Positions 45,632 to 57,622 of a DNA stretch of 64,000 nt are shown here, one piece after another; position 1 is the stretch's first letter; every line of letters starts with the position of its first letter. This stretch comes from Phycomyces blakesleeanus NRRL 1555(-). Its lineage: Eukaryota > Mucoromycota > Mucoromycetes > Mucorales > Phycomycetaceae. A program made the translations under genes and the position numbers. The notes beneath the pieces are model-generated. The model did not search any database. It was given only the letters and a program-made list of their open reading frames with translations, and was not told where the DNA came from. The stretch is taken from NCBI RefSeq assembly GCF_001638985.1, contig NW_017265134.1, forward strand, positions 3,764,653 to 3,828,652. The letters run 5' to 3'.

Positions 45632-46939
45632 AGTATTTTTCTTGAATTCACTGTATCTTTACACAAATCTTATTTTTTTTAAAAGAATATAAATTGCTAA
45701 TATTTAATTAGGCATCACATAATTATCAATTATCAATTAGCAATTAATATTATATAATCAGTATATATATATATCTGATTTGTGTTTTGTTCTTATGCCG
45801 AGACATCAAGCCGTCAAGAAATTCAAAATATATATTTTTCTTTGGATTACCCTTTTTTTCAAAAAACTAAGAAGATTACCAAAATACCTGTAATTTACAA
45901 ATAAAAGAAAGAAGGAATATTTGTATATTAATTAAACGTTTCAAAACTAACAAAGCCAATTATGTTGGTTCGTTGGCTGGCTATTTTAGTTTCTTAATAT
46001 TATTATTATTGTTGTTATTACTATTTTTCCTTTTTATGAGAGTGGGCTTTTCTTTACTTATATAGTCTAAAAGAGGGGTAAAGACTCATGTATATATATG
46101 TATTCAATGCTTAGAAAGGGTCGATTTCTTTAAAGAGCAACAATAGCAATTGAAACAATAATACAAAAGTGTGATTATAAACAAGATCGTCTTTTTAGAT
46201 CAAAGACAAAAGAAAGATCGAGATGCAAGGAGTTTCTTTCTCTTTTTCTACAAAGCAAATAAAATCAATTGGCTGACGTTCTTATTTTATTTTGTTTTAC
46301 TCTTATTTCTATTCTTCTTGTTCTTGTTCTTGCTGTTAAAAATAAGAATGCAGAACTGGGGGTAAAGTAAATGTGAGCAAGTAAGTAAGAAGCCTGTCAA
46401 TATAAGGCTGAGCAACAAAAAAAAAGTAATTGAAATAGAGAGAGGATGAAATAAAGGAGGGGATAGAGGGAGAGGGAGGGAGAGGGAGAGGGGGGGTAAT
46501 GGTGAATGATTAGAATGATTAGGAAAAAAAAAAGGTCACATTAAAATCAAACCCATGAGTTGGTTGTGTGGTTTGTATTTGAAATAATTCTTGATTTGTT
46601 TATGCTTTTATACTTTTATTTGTATTTTTTTTTATTTGTTCTACTTTCTGCTCTCTTGCAACTCAATACATAGATACGCAGATACGCAGATACATACATT
46701 AGCATACATACATATATACATACATATATACATACAAGTATAAGTATAAGTATAAGTATATAAAATATATAAATATATATTTAATATCTTTATATTCTTT
46801 ATTTTTGCCTCTTTTTTTTAATAACTTGAATATTCAAGTATACACCTTCTATACTTCTTTGTAAAAGAAAGATTAGTTAATAATAAAGGGCCGTACAAAG
46901 AAATCAAAAGCAAAAGAAAAAGAAAAAGCGATAACAATA
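45308..46939. other. Intergenic, promoter of the GPI protein gene, G-rich tract
   Basis: This 1.6-kb interval has (TA)n(TG)n at about 45590-45632, a purine-only G-rich tract (46440-46496), and TACATA/AAGTAT repeats at 46668-46760. The last few hundred bases should carry the promoter of the GPI-anchored protein. No coding feature is seen. Confidence 0.45.
46468..46496 (+). other. Potential G-quadruplex tract
   Basis: Five runs of three or more G separated by one- to three-base loops occur within 29 bases (GGGAGAGGGAGGGAGAGGG then more). This satisfies the common G3+ loop 1-7 rule. It lies about 440 bases upstream of the GPI-anchored protein gene. Formation in vivo is inference. Confidence 0.5.
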
Positions 46940-47882
46940 ATGTATATTTCAATTGCTGGTGTATTCTTGGTCCTGTCTGGATGTGCATCTTTTGGCGCTG
47001 CTCAGATCCAATCTCTCGATGGTTTGTTCAATGTAACGTCTCCAATTGAAAGTGGGAGTTATGTGGCCGGGCAGAAACTACCTGTAACTTACATTATCCT
47101 CCAAGAAACCACAAGTAAATATTCTTAACATTCAAATAACAATTGTCGGTTTCTTATTCCTTTGTTAATAACATTAAATTTGGTTTTAACTTAACGAATA
47201 AAAGGTCTAAAGATGAATATTTTTCTCCAAGCGGTCGGAATGAACTTTACAACGACTACAATTGCTCTAAATGCTGATGTATCCCAAGAAGTGTCCTCTA
47301 TTGTCACAGTCAATCAGAAAACATTCTGGCAACACTCTTACAATTACGATATTCCTCAAATCTCTCCTGCAGGGGCCTACAAGGTAAGAAAAAAAAATAC
47401 AATCCCTATCTAAACAGAGACATACGTACATATTGTCCTATCAACTTTTAAGAAAATAGGAGAATATTATTATTATTATATATATATATATATGTTTCTT
47501 AAAAAAAATTAAAAAATTAAAAAAAAAGGAGGGGTAGTGAAAATAATCAATCAAAAGATTATTAGAAAAAGTCATGGTAGCAAACCAATAGATTACTTGC
47601 ACAGGATTTACTTATCATTCATGCTTTCTATAGGTCGTTTTTCAATCTGTCAATACCAACGTCAATACTTCAGTTGGAATCAATCTAAACCCATTCATTT
47701 CCTCATCTTTGACACCTCCTTCATCAACCCAGGCATCTTCTGCAGCATCAGCCTCGAGCTCAACTGGATCTTCGTCTTCAAACTCTTCAAGAACTGCAAA
47801 TGATAGTCAACGGATTTCGGGAAATATCGGCTTTGTGGCTGCTGTTCTTGCCACAGGCCTCTTTTTCATAACCACATTTTAG
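46940..47882 (+). CDS. Ser/Thr-rich GPI-anchored cell-wall/membrane protein
   Basis: Three exons (46940-47114, 47205-47383, 47634-47882) give 200 residues. A signal peptide is evident (ISIAGVFLVLSGCASFGAAQ). The following domain (FNVTSPIESGSYVAGQKLPVTY) matches the start of the Kre9/Knh1-like Ser-Thr-rich GPI-anchored family, where an ITSP-x-G-x-x-W/Y-x-AG pattern is typical. A Ser-rich stalk (SSLTPPSSTQASSAAS...) precedes a C-terminal hydrophobic segment (IGFVAAVLATGLFFITTF), the layout of a GPI signal. The protein should sit on the outer plasma membrane or wall. Its binding partner is unknown. All exon joins keep frame. Confidence 0.82.
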
Positions 47883-48699
47883 ATGAGACTATTTTTTTTC
47901 TCTTTCTCTCTCGTACACAACCAACCCTATCTCTCCTACCTCCCTTTCTCTCCTACTCCTCTTCCTCCTACTTCTTGTCCTTGTCCTTGCTTTCCTTGTT
48001 TTCCTTGTTTTCCTTGTTCTTCTCGCCTCTTATCCCTCGACCTCCATGGACTTTATCTCTTTATCTCGATCAAAAAAAACAAACAAGTTTTACTCCCTCT
48101 TTTTTGGTTTTTTCTCCTTTACCCCATTCTTTCCTATTCTTTTCTTTTCTTTTCTCTTCTTCTTTCTTTCTTTCTATTATATACACATACACACTTGGTA
48201 TAATATATTGTGTGTGTGTAATTAAATAGGAAACTGTGGTAGTGGATAATGTAGCAAATACATCTAATCTTCATTAACAAATCCTCTTGTTTATTTTCCA
48301 AAATATAATAATACTAATAATAATATTAATAATAATAACAGTAATAATACTAATAATACTAATAACAATAGCAATAGTAACAAGTAAAAATAAAGCAAAA
48401 GAAAACAAAAAAGGGAAACCATTTTTTATATATACATATATTTCAATGGCGTTTTCTTTCTTGGTTTACCAATCTTGCATCTTTCCTTTCTTTTATGCAA
48501 CTAAGCTAAATACATTTAAACTATGCTTGCTAATGCGTATAAGAAAAAGCTATAGTTTAAATTTATTTATATGTCTATTGTTCTTTTAAGGACTAATGCT
48601 TAGCTTGACACTTTTTGAGGTATTACATGTACACAAGAGTCTTGAATTCTGCACTCTTTTCAGACATAAGATTTATCTTACCCTCATGCCACAATTATC

Positions 48700-48734
<35 letters not shown>

Positions 48735-49757
48735 AATATATATCTGTATCAATAAAAGATACTTCGTTAAATTATTCACTGTAAAGAAGGATGAGAATTA
48801 CAATACTTTATTATGTTTATCCATTGTGTAAATCCACAATGGAGGTCTTCATTTGATATTCAGTTGTACAATTAGTAAATGGACTCTGTATATGGAGAAA
48901 GGTATAAAAAAACACACACATAAATTATTGTCCTACTGTAACCAAAGTAAAAAAAGATAAATAAAAGAACTTTGTATTTTTCTGGGTTTTTTTCTTCTTC
49001 TTCTTCTTATTTTCTTTACACAGTCTGTGTACCTTTAACCTTCTTCTCTTTTTTTAGCTTAGGTTGGTTTAGTTAATTGATTGTCATCATAGTAAATCTT
49101 GTACTCTTTACTAAATTTCCTGCATCTTTTCCTTTTATACATACATACATATATGCATATAAAACTCAAATATCACTACAAGCCAATTGGTTAGTAAGAT
49201 ACGCACCATCTAAGAATACACAGCATATACAAATATTAATATCTACACATTTTGTGTGTGTTAAAGAGCTTTCGCTATCTATAATAACACACTCTTGAGG
49301 TACTTCTGTAATATATATATATATATATATATATATAAGCCATTAGTGATTATTGCTGTATATCTCATAAAATAACTGGGATCTACTCACATTAGTCCAA
49401 TCCTTTTGATACAAGACCATGCTGCTGTCAGATAAGAGTAGTATGCATATCTCATGCTAGATATATGGATAGGAATATTGTAATAATTTATGTTTTATGT
49501 ATACCTCTTGGAAACAATAAATCTGTAGTTTATTTTAATAAACTTTTGCTTACTTGAGATAAACTCATCTATTTTTCTTCCTCGCTCACTACACTTATTG
49601 ATCCTTTCCATCTCTCTATTTCAAGCGTGACCTGTCTTTTTTTTTTTTTAGATACCCTAATTTATTTTGTTTTAATTCAACCCTAAAATATCAAAGGGAC
49701 TTTACATACATACACATACACACATACACGCTTATACATATTTACTTAAAGCCAACA
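47883..49757. other. Intergenic (1.9 kb) with microsatellites
   Basis: It contains CTT/CCT-rich pyrimidine DNA just after the GPI gene (47890-48180), (AAT)n at 48305-48380, (AC)n at 48702-48732 and (TA)n at 49311-49337. Frames across the pyrimidine tract read as repeats and look noncoding. The end before 49758 should contain the HisRS promoter. Confidence 0.45.
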
Positions 49758-51756
49758 ATGCTTTCACGAACAGCCTTTCGTTCACAATTCAATTCGCAAC
49801 CAAAAACAAAATATATCTTTAATACCAAAAGTTACTCATTGTCCTCATTTCCAGTTATTCATTCGGGTTAGCATCAAGAATCTTATTGTATTTTATTTAT
49901 ATTTATATTTACCCCTGTAAAAAAAAGAAGAAGAAGAAGAAGAGAGAATTTAACTCATTCTATGCTTGAAGATTGCCAATTCATCTCTAATTCATCAAAG
50001 TCAAACCTAAAAACCCTAAAGAACAATACAAGGAATGTTCAGCATTCTTATATTATAACCAGAGTATGTATAAAATATACATAAACACATACATACTTGT
50101 ACATACATACATTCACACGAACACGCAATGCACACTCGCATACATACACACAAACACACACACACACAATGCATACTGATTTCTTAGATGTATTCGTAAT
50201 CCCTATAGAGTCTTTCTCACTCTGAGAACCCTACCAAACCCACCTCCAAGCCTACCCAGTCCGGATTCTCCCTAAAGACACCAAAGGGTACCAAAGATTA
50301 CAATGACAAGGAAATGGCTGTGCGCGAAAAGATGTTTTCAACCATCAAAACCGTCTTTAAAAGACACGGTGCAGTTACCATCGACACGCCGGTTTTCGAA
50401 CTCAAGGAGATCCTTGCAGGAAAGTACGGCGAAGACAGTAAACTGATCTACGACCTGGCCTATCAGGGCGGCGAAGAATGCTCCTTACGATACGACCTCA
50501 CCGTACCATTTGCTCGGTTTCTGGCCATGAACGGCAAAGAATACCCTTCGATCAAGCGGTACCAGATTGCCAAAGTCTATCGCCGCGACCAGCCCGTGAT
50601 GACAAAGGGCCGCATGCGAGAGTTCTATCAATGTGATTTCGACATCGCGGGTACTTACGACTCCATGATCCCCGACGCAGAAATCTTGCGTGTCCTTTGT
50701 GAGTCCCTGACCGCACTCGAGATTGGCGACTTTGATGTCAAGATCAACCATCGAAAGATCCTAGACGGAATCTTTGAGGTATGTGGAGTCCCGACCCAAA
50801 ATATCCGGTCAATCTCGTCAGCGATCGATAAGCTCGACAAACTTTCGTGGCAGGAGGTGCGCAAAGAGATGACAGCCGAAAAGGGTTTACCGGAAGATGT
50901 GGCAGACAGGATTGGAGAGTATGTCAAACTCAAGGGTGATCACACTCTGGTCGAGAAACTCTTGCAGGACCAGACCCTCAAAGCCAACCCAAGTGCAGCC
51001 CAGGGCTTAAAAGACATGGCTACCTTGTTTGAGTTTCTTGATGTATTTGACATCCGTCACAAGATGTCATTTGATCTCAGTCTGGCACGCGGCCTTGATT
51101 ATTACACTGGAATCATTTATGAAGCAATCACAAAGGCACCATCATCATCCTCATCACATCTCACATCATCTTTGGGTCAATCAACTGACGGAACAGATCA
51201 AAAGAGATCAAGAAGACGAAGCTCGCAAGAGCAAGAGCAAGAGCAAGAAAGTGCAGAGGCTAGTGTAGGTATGGGATCAATTGCCGCCGGTGGACGGTAC
51301 GACAACTTGGTCGGAATGTTCTCGGGCTGCAATAAAAAGGGAAAACCCAATCTCCAGATCCCATGTGTTGGTGTGTCTATTGGTGTGGAACGAGTATTTT
51401 CTCTTCTGATGGCCAAACAGGAACAACAAGCTATCAAGAGCAACGAAACAAAAGTGTTTGTGATTTCGGTGGGGGATGGTCTGTTGAAAGAAAGAATGGA
51501 GCTCACTAAAGAACTCTGGGATGCCGGTGTCAATGCGTCGTTCTTATTCAAAAACAAACCAAAGCTGGAAAAACAGTGGATGGCATGTGAAAAAGACCAG
51601 ATCCCACTGGCAATCATTATTGGAGAGGATGAGATCAACAGAGGCGAGATCAGAGTCAAGGACATGCGGGCAAAGGATATGTCGCAGGGAGGAGGAGTGA
51701 CGGTGAAGCGAAGCGAAATGATTGAGGATATCAAATCTAGACTCTTGAACATCTAG
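49758..51756 (+). CDS. Histidyl-tRNA synthetase (class II), cytosolic/mitochondrial
   Basis: A short first exon from ATG 49758 encodes [18 protein letters not shown], an Arg/Ser-rich, acid-free start typical of mitochondrial targeting. The main exon begins at about 50213 ([10 protein letters not shown]) and runs to TAG 51756. Class II landmarks are [18 protein letters not shown], motif 2 around KVYRRDQP...REFYQCDFD, and the HisRS signatures [15 protein letters not shown] and [11 protein letters not shown]. The C-terminal anticodon domain follows. The exact first junction is unclear: the simple donor at TCG-G/GT gives a frame clash, whereas a weaker donor after TTTCCA works, or a small middle exon is missing. 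ATG 50314 could start a shorter form, but it lies inside motif 1. A Ser/Gln/Glu-rich insert (51142-51265) interrupts the catalytic domain. Confidence 0.88.
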
Positions 51757-51889
51757 GCTTGTAGACTTTTTGACTGTAATAAATGCGTGTATATATAAAT
51801 ATATAAAAGCTATAGACTCTTTATTTATTGGAAAATTATAATGATAATAAGGTTAAGCATCAAAATGTTGTAAAGACCTTCCGGAATAA

Positions 51890-52425
51890 AAATGTTTCGA
51901 AACCCTTGGCAGGTCTAGGGAGCGAACTAAAAGTTACAAAGAGGACCTAATCTGCCATGGTGCACTAACTTCGTAAAGAGCCGTTCGTTTCAAGTGTGGT
52001 CCAGCATCAGAGATTAGTAGATGTGAGAATCTCGACTTGTATAACACAGTATTTTCTTCCCTGGTACGAGGAATTGCCCAGAAATAATTTCAGACCGTTT
52101 ATATTCCAAAGGGATGGCACACCATGCCACATGGTATAAGAAAGAGAGGTGACTTGTAGATAGCTTTGGCTTTTGGACTGCCCAGAGCCAAGCTATAAAT
52201 CCTATCTAGCATGTTTGGGCACATATTCCGAAGAAACTTTGTAAAGATAGAGAAAAAGTAATGAGCTTAGAAGAACTTGAAGCAGTGATACACAAGGCAT
52301 GGCTGGAGATACTACTTCAAGTTCTGGAAACTTTGGTAGCCAGCATGCCAGATAGGCTTAAAGAAGTAATCGAGAGAGGTGGTGACACAACTCATTACCA
52401 GAGCTCATACCTTTTCTCTTAAATA
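51890..52425 (+). pseudogene. Degenerate Tc1-like transposase remnant B
   Basis: Read forward, FQRDGTPCHM matches the second Asp block of Tc1 transposases. After several stops, SLEELEAVIHKAWLEI, LVASMPDRLKEVIERGG and DTTHY match the C-terminal end. Only the C-terminal half is recognisable. It lies right after HisRS. The sequence is clearly diverged from the 1,346-bp elements. Confidence 0.7.
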
Positions 52426-53356
52426 TATATATAATAAACTATGTTTTCTCTAAGTTTTGCTTTATTCTGAGCACATTTTATTATCAACATTATTGAAAAG
52501 AAAATATCGTTCATAATATGCTTGAAAAATAATTTCGAAAATTAGAAGACCGTCCAATGACTTATTACACTCGAGTGTATAGTGGAGAAAATCCAAGCTC
52601 TTTCACATTAATCACTGTAATGCATTTCGTCCTCTCACTTTTACCTTCTTGGTAAAAAAAAAAGGGCAAAAGATGTGAACCTTAATGCATCACTTCAGAT
52701 GACCTTATCATGTCGTTTACTACTTCTATTCAGCCTTTACTTTTAGATTTTCAATTCTCGCAATATTGCCTATGAACAATTTCTGGAATTTACATTTATA
52801 CTTTGTTATATGTCTATGCGTAGTAAATATGTAACTCTTTTTATTTATAGTGCTATAGAGAAAGACTAAATATATATACCATAAATGTGTATATTAGTGA
52901 AGCTTTACATCTTTTCTTACATGAATGTTTGTACATTTATGTGTATGACGGTGTGTGTTTGTGTGAATCTGATGGTTTACTGTTATTTTAATGCTAATCC
53001 AAAGAGTCTATTGATTATTGAAATAATTAATGATATTACTCTGAAATTAATTGAGAGCAACAAGCGCAAATTTTACATAATAGATGTAGTATAAACAAAG
53101 ACTTAATCTATTGGTTGAAGGGTATAAAGTAGATTTTAAAGACTTACAATAAATTTAATTAATAGTGTGTTATGTTGATTAAATAATATTAAGATCACTT
53201 TACTCAGAGTGTACATGCATGAATGTATATTCCAATAAAAACAGGTAACAATAGATAAAGAAAAGTCTAACTCACTATAGATATATGTTACCTTTATAAA
53301 TCATACTCTATTACGATTATCATATTTATTGAATTATTTTTACAAATCAAGCAGGA
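52426..53356. other. Gene-free AT-rich interval
   Basis: I see no coding family feature. The first part may hold the 3' end of the Tc1 remnant; the last part is the 3' flank of F-box gene 2. Confidence 0.4.
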
Positions 53357-55205
53357 CTATTCTGACCCGGATCCTGATCCTGATCCTAATCTTGAATGAA
53401 CATGTTTAAATATACTACTTTCTTCAATAGAACAGTCTTCAACAGATTTGAATCGAAATATCAAGACACAATCCTTAAGATCTCTTTTCCAAAACCTCTT
53501 GATTTTATAACCTTTGCCAAATTCCTCCATGTCATTTCGTTCCTTATCCTGCTGGCTTCTTCGTCGGAAGTCTTTGTAGTATCTCTGTGCAAATTCAATG
53601 TCACGTTTTCCAAGTTCCCATGCAAAGATTCTTTCTTTCCCGTTTGTTTCGTCAATACACACATGGTACCAATTTGATAGAGGTGTCCGTTCCTGATTAC
53701 TTTGGTCCAATCGGTTGATGCTGACATTTTTCAGTTGCTCAATGACAAAATGCTTAACACATTTGTAAGCATATAAAAAATTGTTTTCAAAAAAAAACGT
53801 GATATCGGATGTACTTAATATTTTTAGTTGCGAAAAAGGCATATCCACTAGGAGCTGCCCGGTTTCTTCAGAGTCAGAATGATATAGTCTGATATCCTCC
53901 AATTTCATGTATTTCAGTTGCTCACAACGGAAAGATATGTATTTAAAAGTATGTGAATTCATTTTTGTATGCTTAATATCCAGTTTTTGCAATGAGTGTG
54001 GTAAGTGTGTAGGCTGTGGATACTCGGGGGAGCAAATATATGAATAACATATATATAATGATTGCAAGACTGGGCAATTATCCAAAATATTTTCCATATC
54101 GAGCATAGTAGTATAGTTAATGTACAATACAGTCAACTTGTGGCAAGGTACGAGTAGTTTGGCTTCTGCACGTACGGCAAATATGGAGGAAACATGTAAA
54201 AAAATTGCCGATTCAGAAAAGTATTTGATCCAATCGCTTATATCATTCTCTTCTAAAGTTTCACCAAAATAAGTAATTTTGGGATACTTAATCTTTACGT
54301 TGAAATGTTGAAGGGCGTCATGAAATATTCTATGTAACCAGAACTCATTATTGCGGGTAATTGTTTTTGTTATTTGTAGACAAGGAAAGAATTGTTTGAG
54401 AGATAGCAGTATTTGAAGTCGACTCTGATACTGCGGGTCTTCGCAAGATCTTGGAATCAAACTGCGCGGGGGTGCATGGTAGGCTAAATCAAAGCTGAGA
54501 AGATTGGGATACTTGTGCGCAAAGTAAAATATCCACAGTGTGTCAATAGCATCAGAAGAAAAAATCACCGTTCTGATACTGTGTGCTGGCTCGACTCTTC
54601 TTATCATTTCTATTTCTCTTTCGTGTATTGGTTTAATAAAGGTATGTATGTCAATATATTCCAGCCGTGGCAAGTGGCGGTGAAGCGATTCAAAGTCGGT
54701 CAGATAGGTGCTGAAGTTTTCTTCGCTAGAGTGCGCTCTGGAGATCTCGAGGTGAACAAGGCAAGTCAATACTGAAAGTTGTTCGAAGATAGTTTCCAGT
54801 ACAAGCTCTTTGCGATAAAATTGTATTTCCAGGTGTGACAATGTTTCCCAAAGACTCCAATCAAGTTTTGTTTTAACGGAGTCGTCTATTAGAAACTCAC
54901 CCCAGAAAAAATACTTTATTCTGGAATATTTTTGCTGTAATATAGGAATATGCCTATAGTATTTCATATCTATATTACTCATAGCCAACTCTTTTACTCG
55001 GTACACATTATTTAAAAATACTTGTTTGACTGAATTTGTTGAACATTTTTTGTAGAGTATTGTTGTCAATATCAATTCTAGCCCAGTAAGCGTCTAAAAA
55101 TGGTTCTGTCCACTGATTGCAGACCAGGGCACAGTTAAGGCGGTCTTCTTTTTCAACATATGTTGCCAGGTGTATGAGGATCTCTAATGGTAATGCTGCT
55201 ATCAT
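53357..55205 (-). pseudogene. F-box protein 2, single frameshift near the N terminus
   Basis: The start codon at 55205 opens MIAALPLEILIHLATYVEKED and CALVCNQWTEPFLDAYW, an F-box equivalent to F-box 1, and stays open to a TAA near 55008. The remaining protein (572 codons in the +1 frame, 55075-53357) continues with NNVYRVKELAMS and carries the whole LRR-like region and the family C terminus (WYHVCIDETNGKERIFAWELGKRDIEFAQRYY, KRFWKRDLK, FRFKSVED). A net one-base gain, or two-base loss, between about 55010 and 55075 separates them; an A6 run at about 55046-55051 is a possible site. The rest is undamaged, so this is a very recent pseudogene, a sequencing error or a frameshifted but expressed gene. 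The tail is a GSGSGS repeat. Confidence 0.8.
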
Positions 55206-55734
55206 TGTAACGTAGAGGGAATACTAAAGAAAGAGAGAGAAATCCCCTATTACGTATCCATCAATCAACTGCTTTATACCTTACTTATTTTTTATGTGAA
55301 ACGAAATACACATTCAAAGCGTGACTTGTAGACCCCGAGTACTGGCTACAGAATCTTCTTTTTTACCATATCAAGAACATAACCTCTTTAAAGTTTCTCA
55401 TTAAGGTTTTTCTGTGGTTGCTTGGCAACATGTAGCTGCGGACACATACAAGATGTACACACATATATATATATATACACACAATGTATTTGTATTAATT
55501 AACTAATATGCTAAAGGCCCATAAATAATATTGTTTACCTTAACCATGACATCTGTGTATAAAGGACAAACATTTTTTTATATATACTTTTCTTAATATG
55601 GACTCCTTGGAGATTTGGTTGACTACTTTAGCTTTCACCAAAGTAAACACCTCTAAAACCACTTAAAAGATAATTGATGGTCTTTAAATATATATGTATA
55701 TATATAAGTATTATTTGTTAGTATCAATATATGC
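55206..55734. other. Intergenic upstream of F-box gene 2
   Basis: It should contain the promoter of F-box gene 2. It holds short (TA)n tracts near 55462-55480 and 55690-55706. No coding feature is seen. Confidence 0.35.
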
Positions 55735-56140
55735 TCGTTTCATATTAGCCATGCGATCCGACATTTACATAAAATGAGTCTTTCGCGCTTTAACAGGTAT
55801 CTTCTTCCATTATCCATAAATACCAACGTCCAAATCCTTCATATTTGTCGGACCTGGAGGGTACTCTTGCCATTATCATGCAACTTGAATAAACCCAGAT
55901 CCTTCTTAATAGTAATGAGATATAGGATATGCAGTACTTGTGCAATTACTGATACACTATTGACATTTTCATGGTTATCAACCACCTTTGATATCTAACA
56001 AGAAACATTGCCTTCTTGACAAATGCACTTCCCCATCATGTTTTTTATTTAAATAGGTATAAGAAACACGAGACTTCTTTTCCAAAGAGCTGTATATTCC
56101 CATATTTTGTCAAGGCTATTAATTACTATATGTATATATA
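55735..56140 (-). pseudogene. Degenerate Tc1-like transposase remnant C, same family as the 1,346-bp pair
   Basis: The plus strand here aligns, with many changes, to the plus strand of the right Tc1 element over the C-terminal half of the transposase: TATCTTCTTCCAT, CCATAAATACC, CCCAGATCC, TTCTTGACAAATGCACTTCCCCATCATG, and TTTTGTCAAGGCTATTAAT. It is therefore an old relative of the active-looking family, on the minus strand. Neither end of the element is recognisable. Confidence 0.7.
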
Positions 56141-57620
56141 TTAAGTAGGAAAAGAGTGTTAGCTATTCAATGTAGATATTATATTTTATTAAGCTTAAAA
56201 AACATTCCATCTACTCAAGGATGGATATGTATATCAATTATTTTCTTATTATTGTATATTAGTGTGTTTGGTGGCATTGATCATGGTAATACTAAATGCA
56301 TTCACAAAGTTAAAATTTATACACTTCAATCAAATTTACAATTGAGAAGGTAATTCAAAGTAGTTGGCTATATAAATTTATAAGAAAGGAACATAGAAAA
56401 AACAGATTTTACATTCTACTTGGGCTTTGTAAGCTTCATATAAAAGATCAAAAGAATGAAAATTTGATAGTATTTTAGAAAAAAAGCACGTCACGAGAGA
56501 AAAAAAAAGGAAAGAAATTGAATTATAATTATAAAAAATCAAGCCACACTTGAATTCTTAATTCAAAGTTTATCACTTTAGTGCGAGGTTTATTTTCATT
56601 TATTTTATAATAAAAAAAGTTATCAGAAAACAGCTCCTTCCATGTCATGCCCTGGAATAGAGACAGACGAGATCATCAACTGCTGAAAGTAAATTCCGAA
56701 GAAAAAACAATCAACACACTTCACTCTTTAGAAGGTCTGCTAGTATTCATCTACTAACTTGAATATTGTGTCTAGTTTGAAAAACGTAGAACGGTTATGT
56801 ACTGCATACAGATCCTGTAGAGTACGGTCACTAAAGAAAAATAGATTTCCAGTTTAGAGGGGGTTTATATAGTTTTTCGAAAAATATTTTGCCTGACCCT
56901 GAAAAAACTATAGCCAATCACAAAAACTAAATATTTAAATTCCGTATTCAAACCGTGACTCTTGCTTTTCAAGGTCCTGTGGAGTTACAAAAGAATCTAT
57001 TGCCATTAGGGAGAGAGAGGGAGGTTTTTTTTTATCTTGAAATTATTCGCTCAGATTGTATAAATCGATTTGACTGGATTATTTTCACTCACGTTTACTT
57101 GAAACACACTGTTAATAATAAGAATATGCCTTGTGCTTATAAAAACACATACTTAAATACACTATTATGCATAGATAATATAAGGCTGGGAAAATGTAAT
57201 TGAAGAGCTCTAAAAACTAGCAGGCTAAATCCATTACATAAAACCATCATATCGTGCTATATTAAGGTCACATTTGAGATGTGTGCGGTTAACAGACGTC
57301 GTGTCCCTAATAATGGTAGTTTATCAAAGTTTATCGTTTCAAATTCTTCACTGAGCCAAACAGTATCAATAAAGTTGTTTTTTTAAGAGAAAATAAAAAA
57401 CCACCTTGACAACGGTATATCATAATAAGAAAAAACAGAAGACAATTATCCCAAGTAGACTTAAGCCATTTTTTTTACAATATGTAAGATGAGGCTTAAA
57501 GATGTACAACGTTTCACTTCAAGAGCGATATATAATGTAGTTTGGTTACTATTAATTGGATAATATTATTATCACTATTATAATTTCTTTCTTTCTTTCT
57601 CTTTTTATTTATTATTACAA
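56141..57620. other. Gene-free interval (1.5 kb)
   Basis: No gene is recognised. The 82-codon frame at 56955-57203 has no family feature. A (CTTT)n tract at 57585-57605 precedes the dead F-box copy, resembling the CT-rich leader of F-box gene 1. Confidence 0.4.
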
Positions 57621-57622
57621 TT

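Noticed and set aside
47883..48229. Frames of 84-106 codons after the GPI protein gene
   Set aside because: They are translations of pyrimidine-rich repeats in the 3' flank.
51198..51752. 184-codon minus-strand frame within HisRS
   Set aside because: Antisense shadow of a conserved enzyme exon; Ser/Cys repeats mirror the Gln/Glu codons.
51880..52020. tRNA-like or 5S-like gene after HisRS
   Set aside because: A GTTTCGAAAC-like word occurs, but no cloverleaf can be drawn; the segment belongs to a Tc1 remnant.
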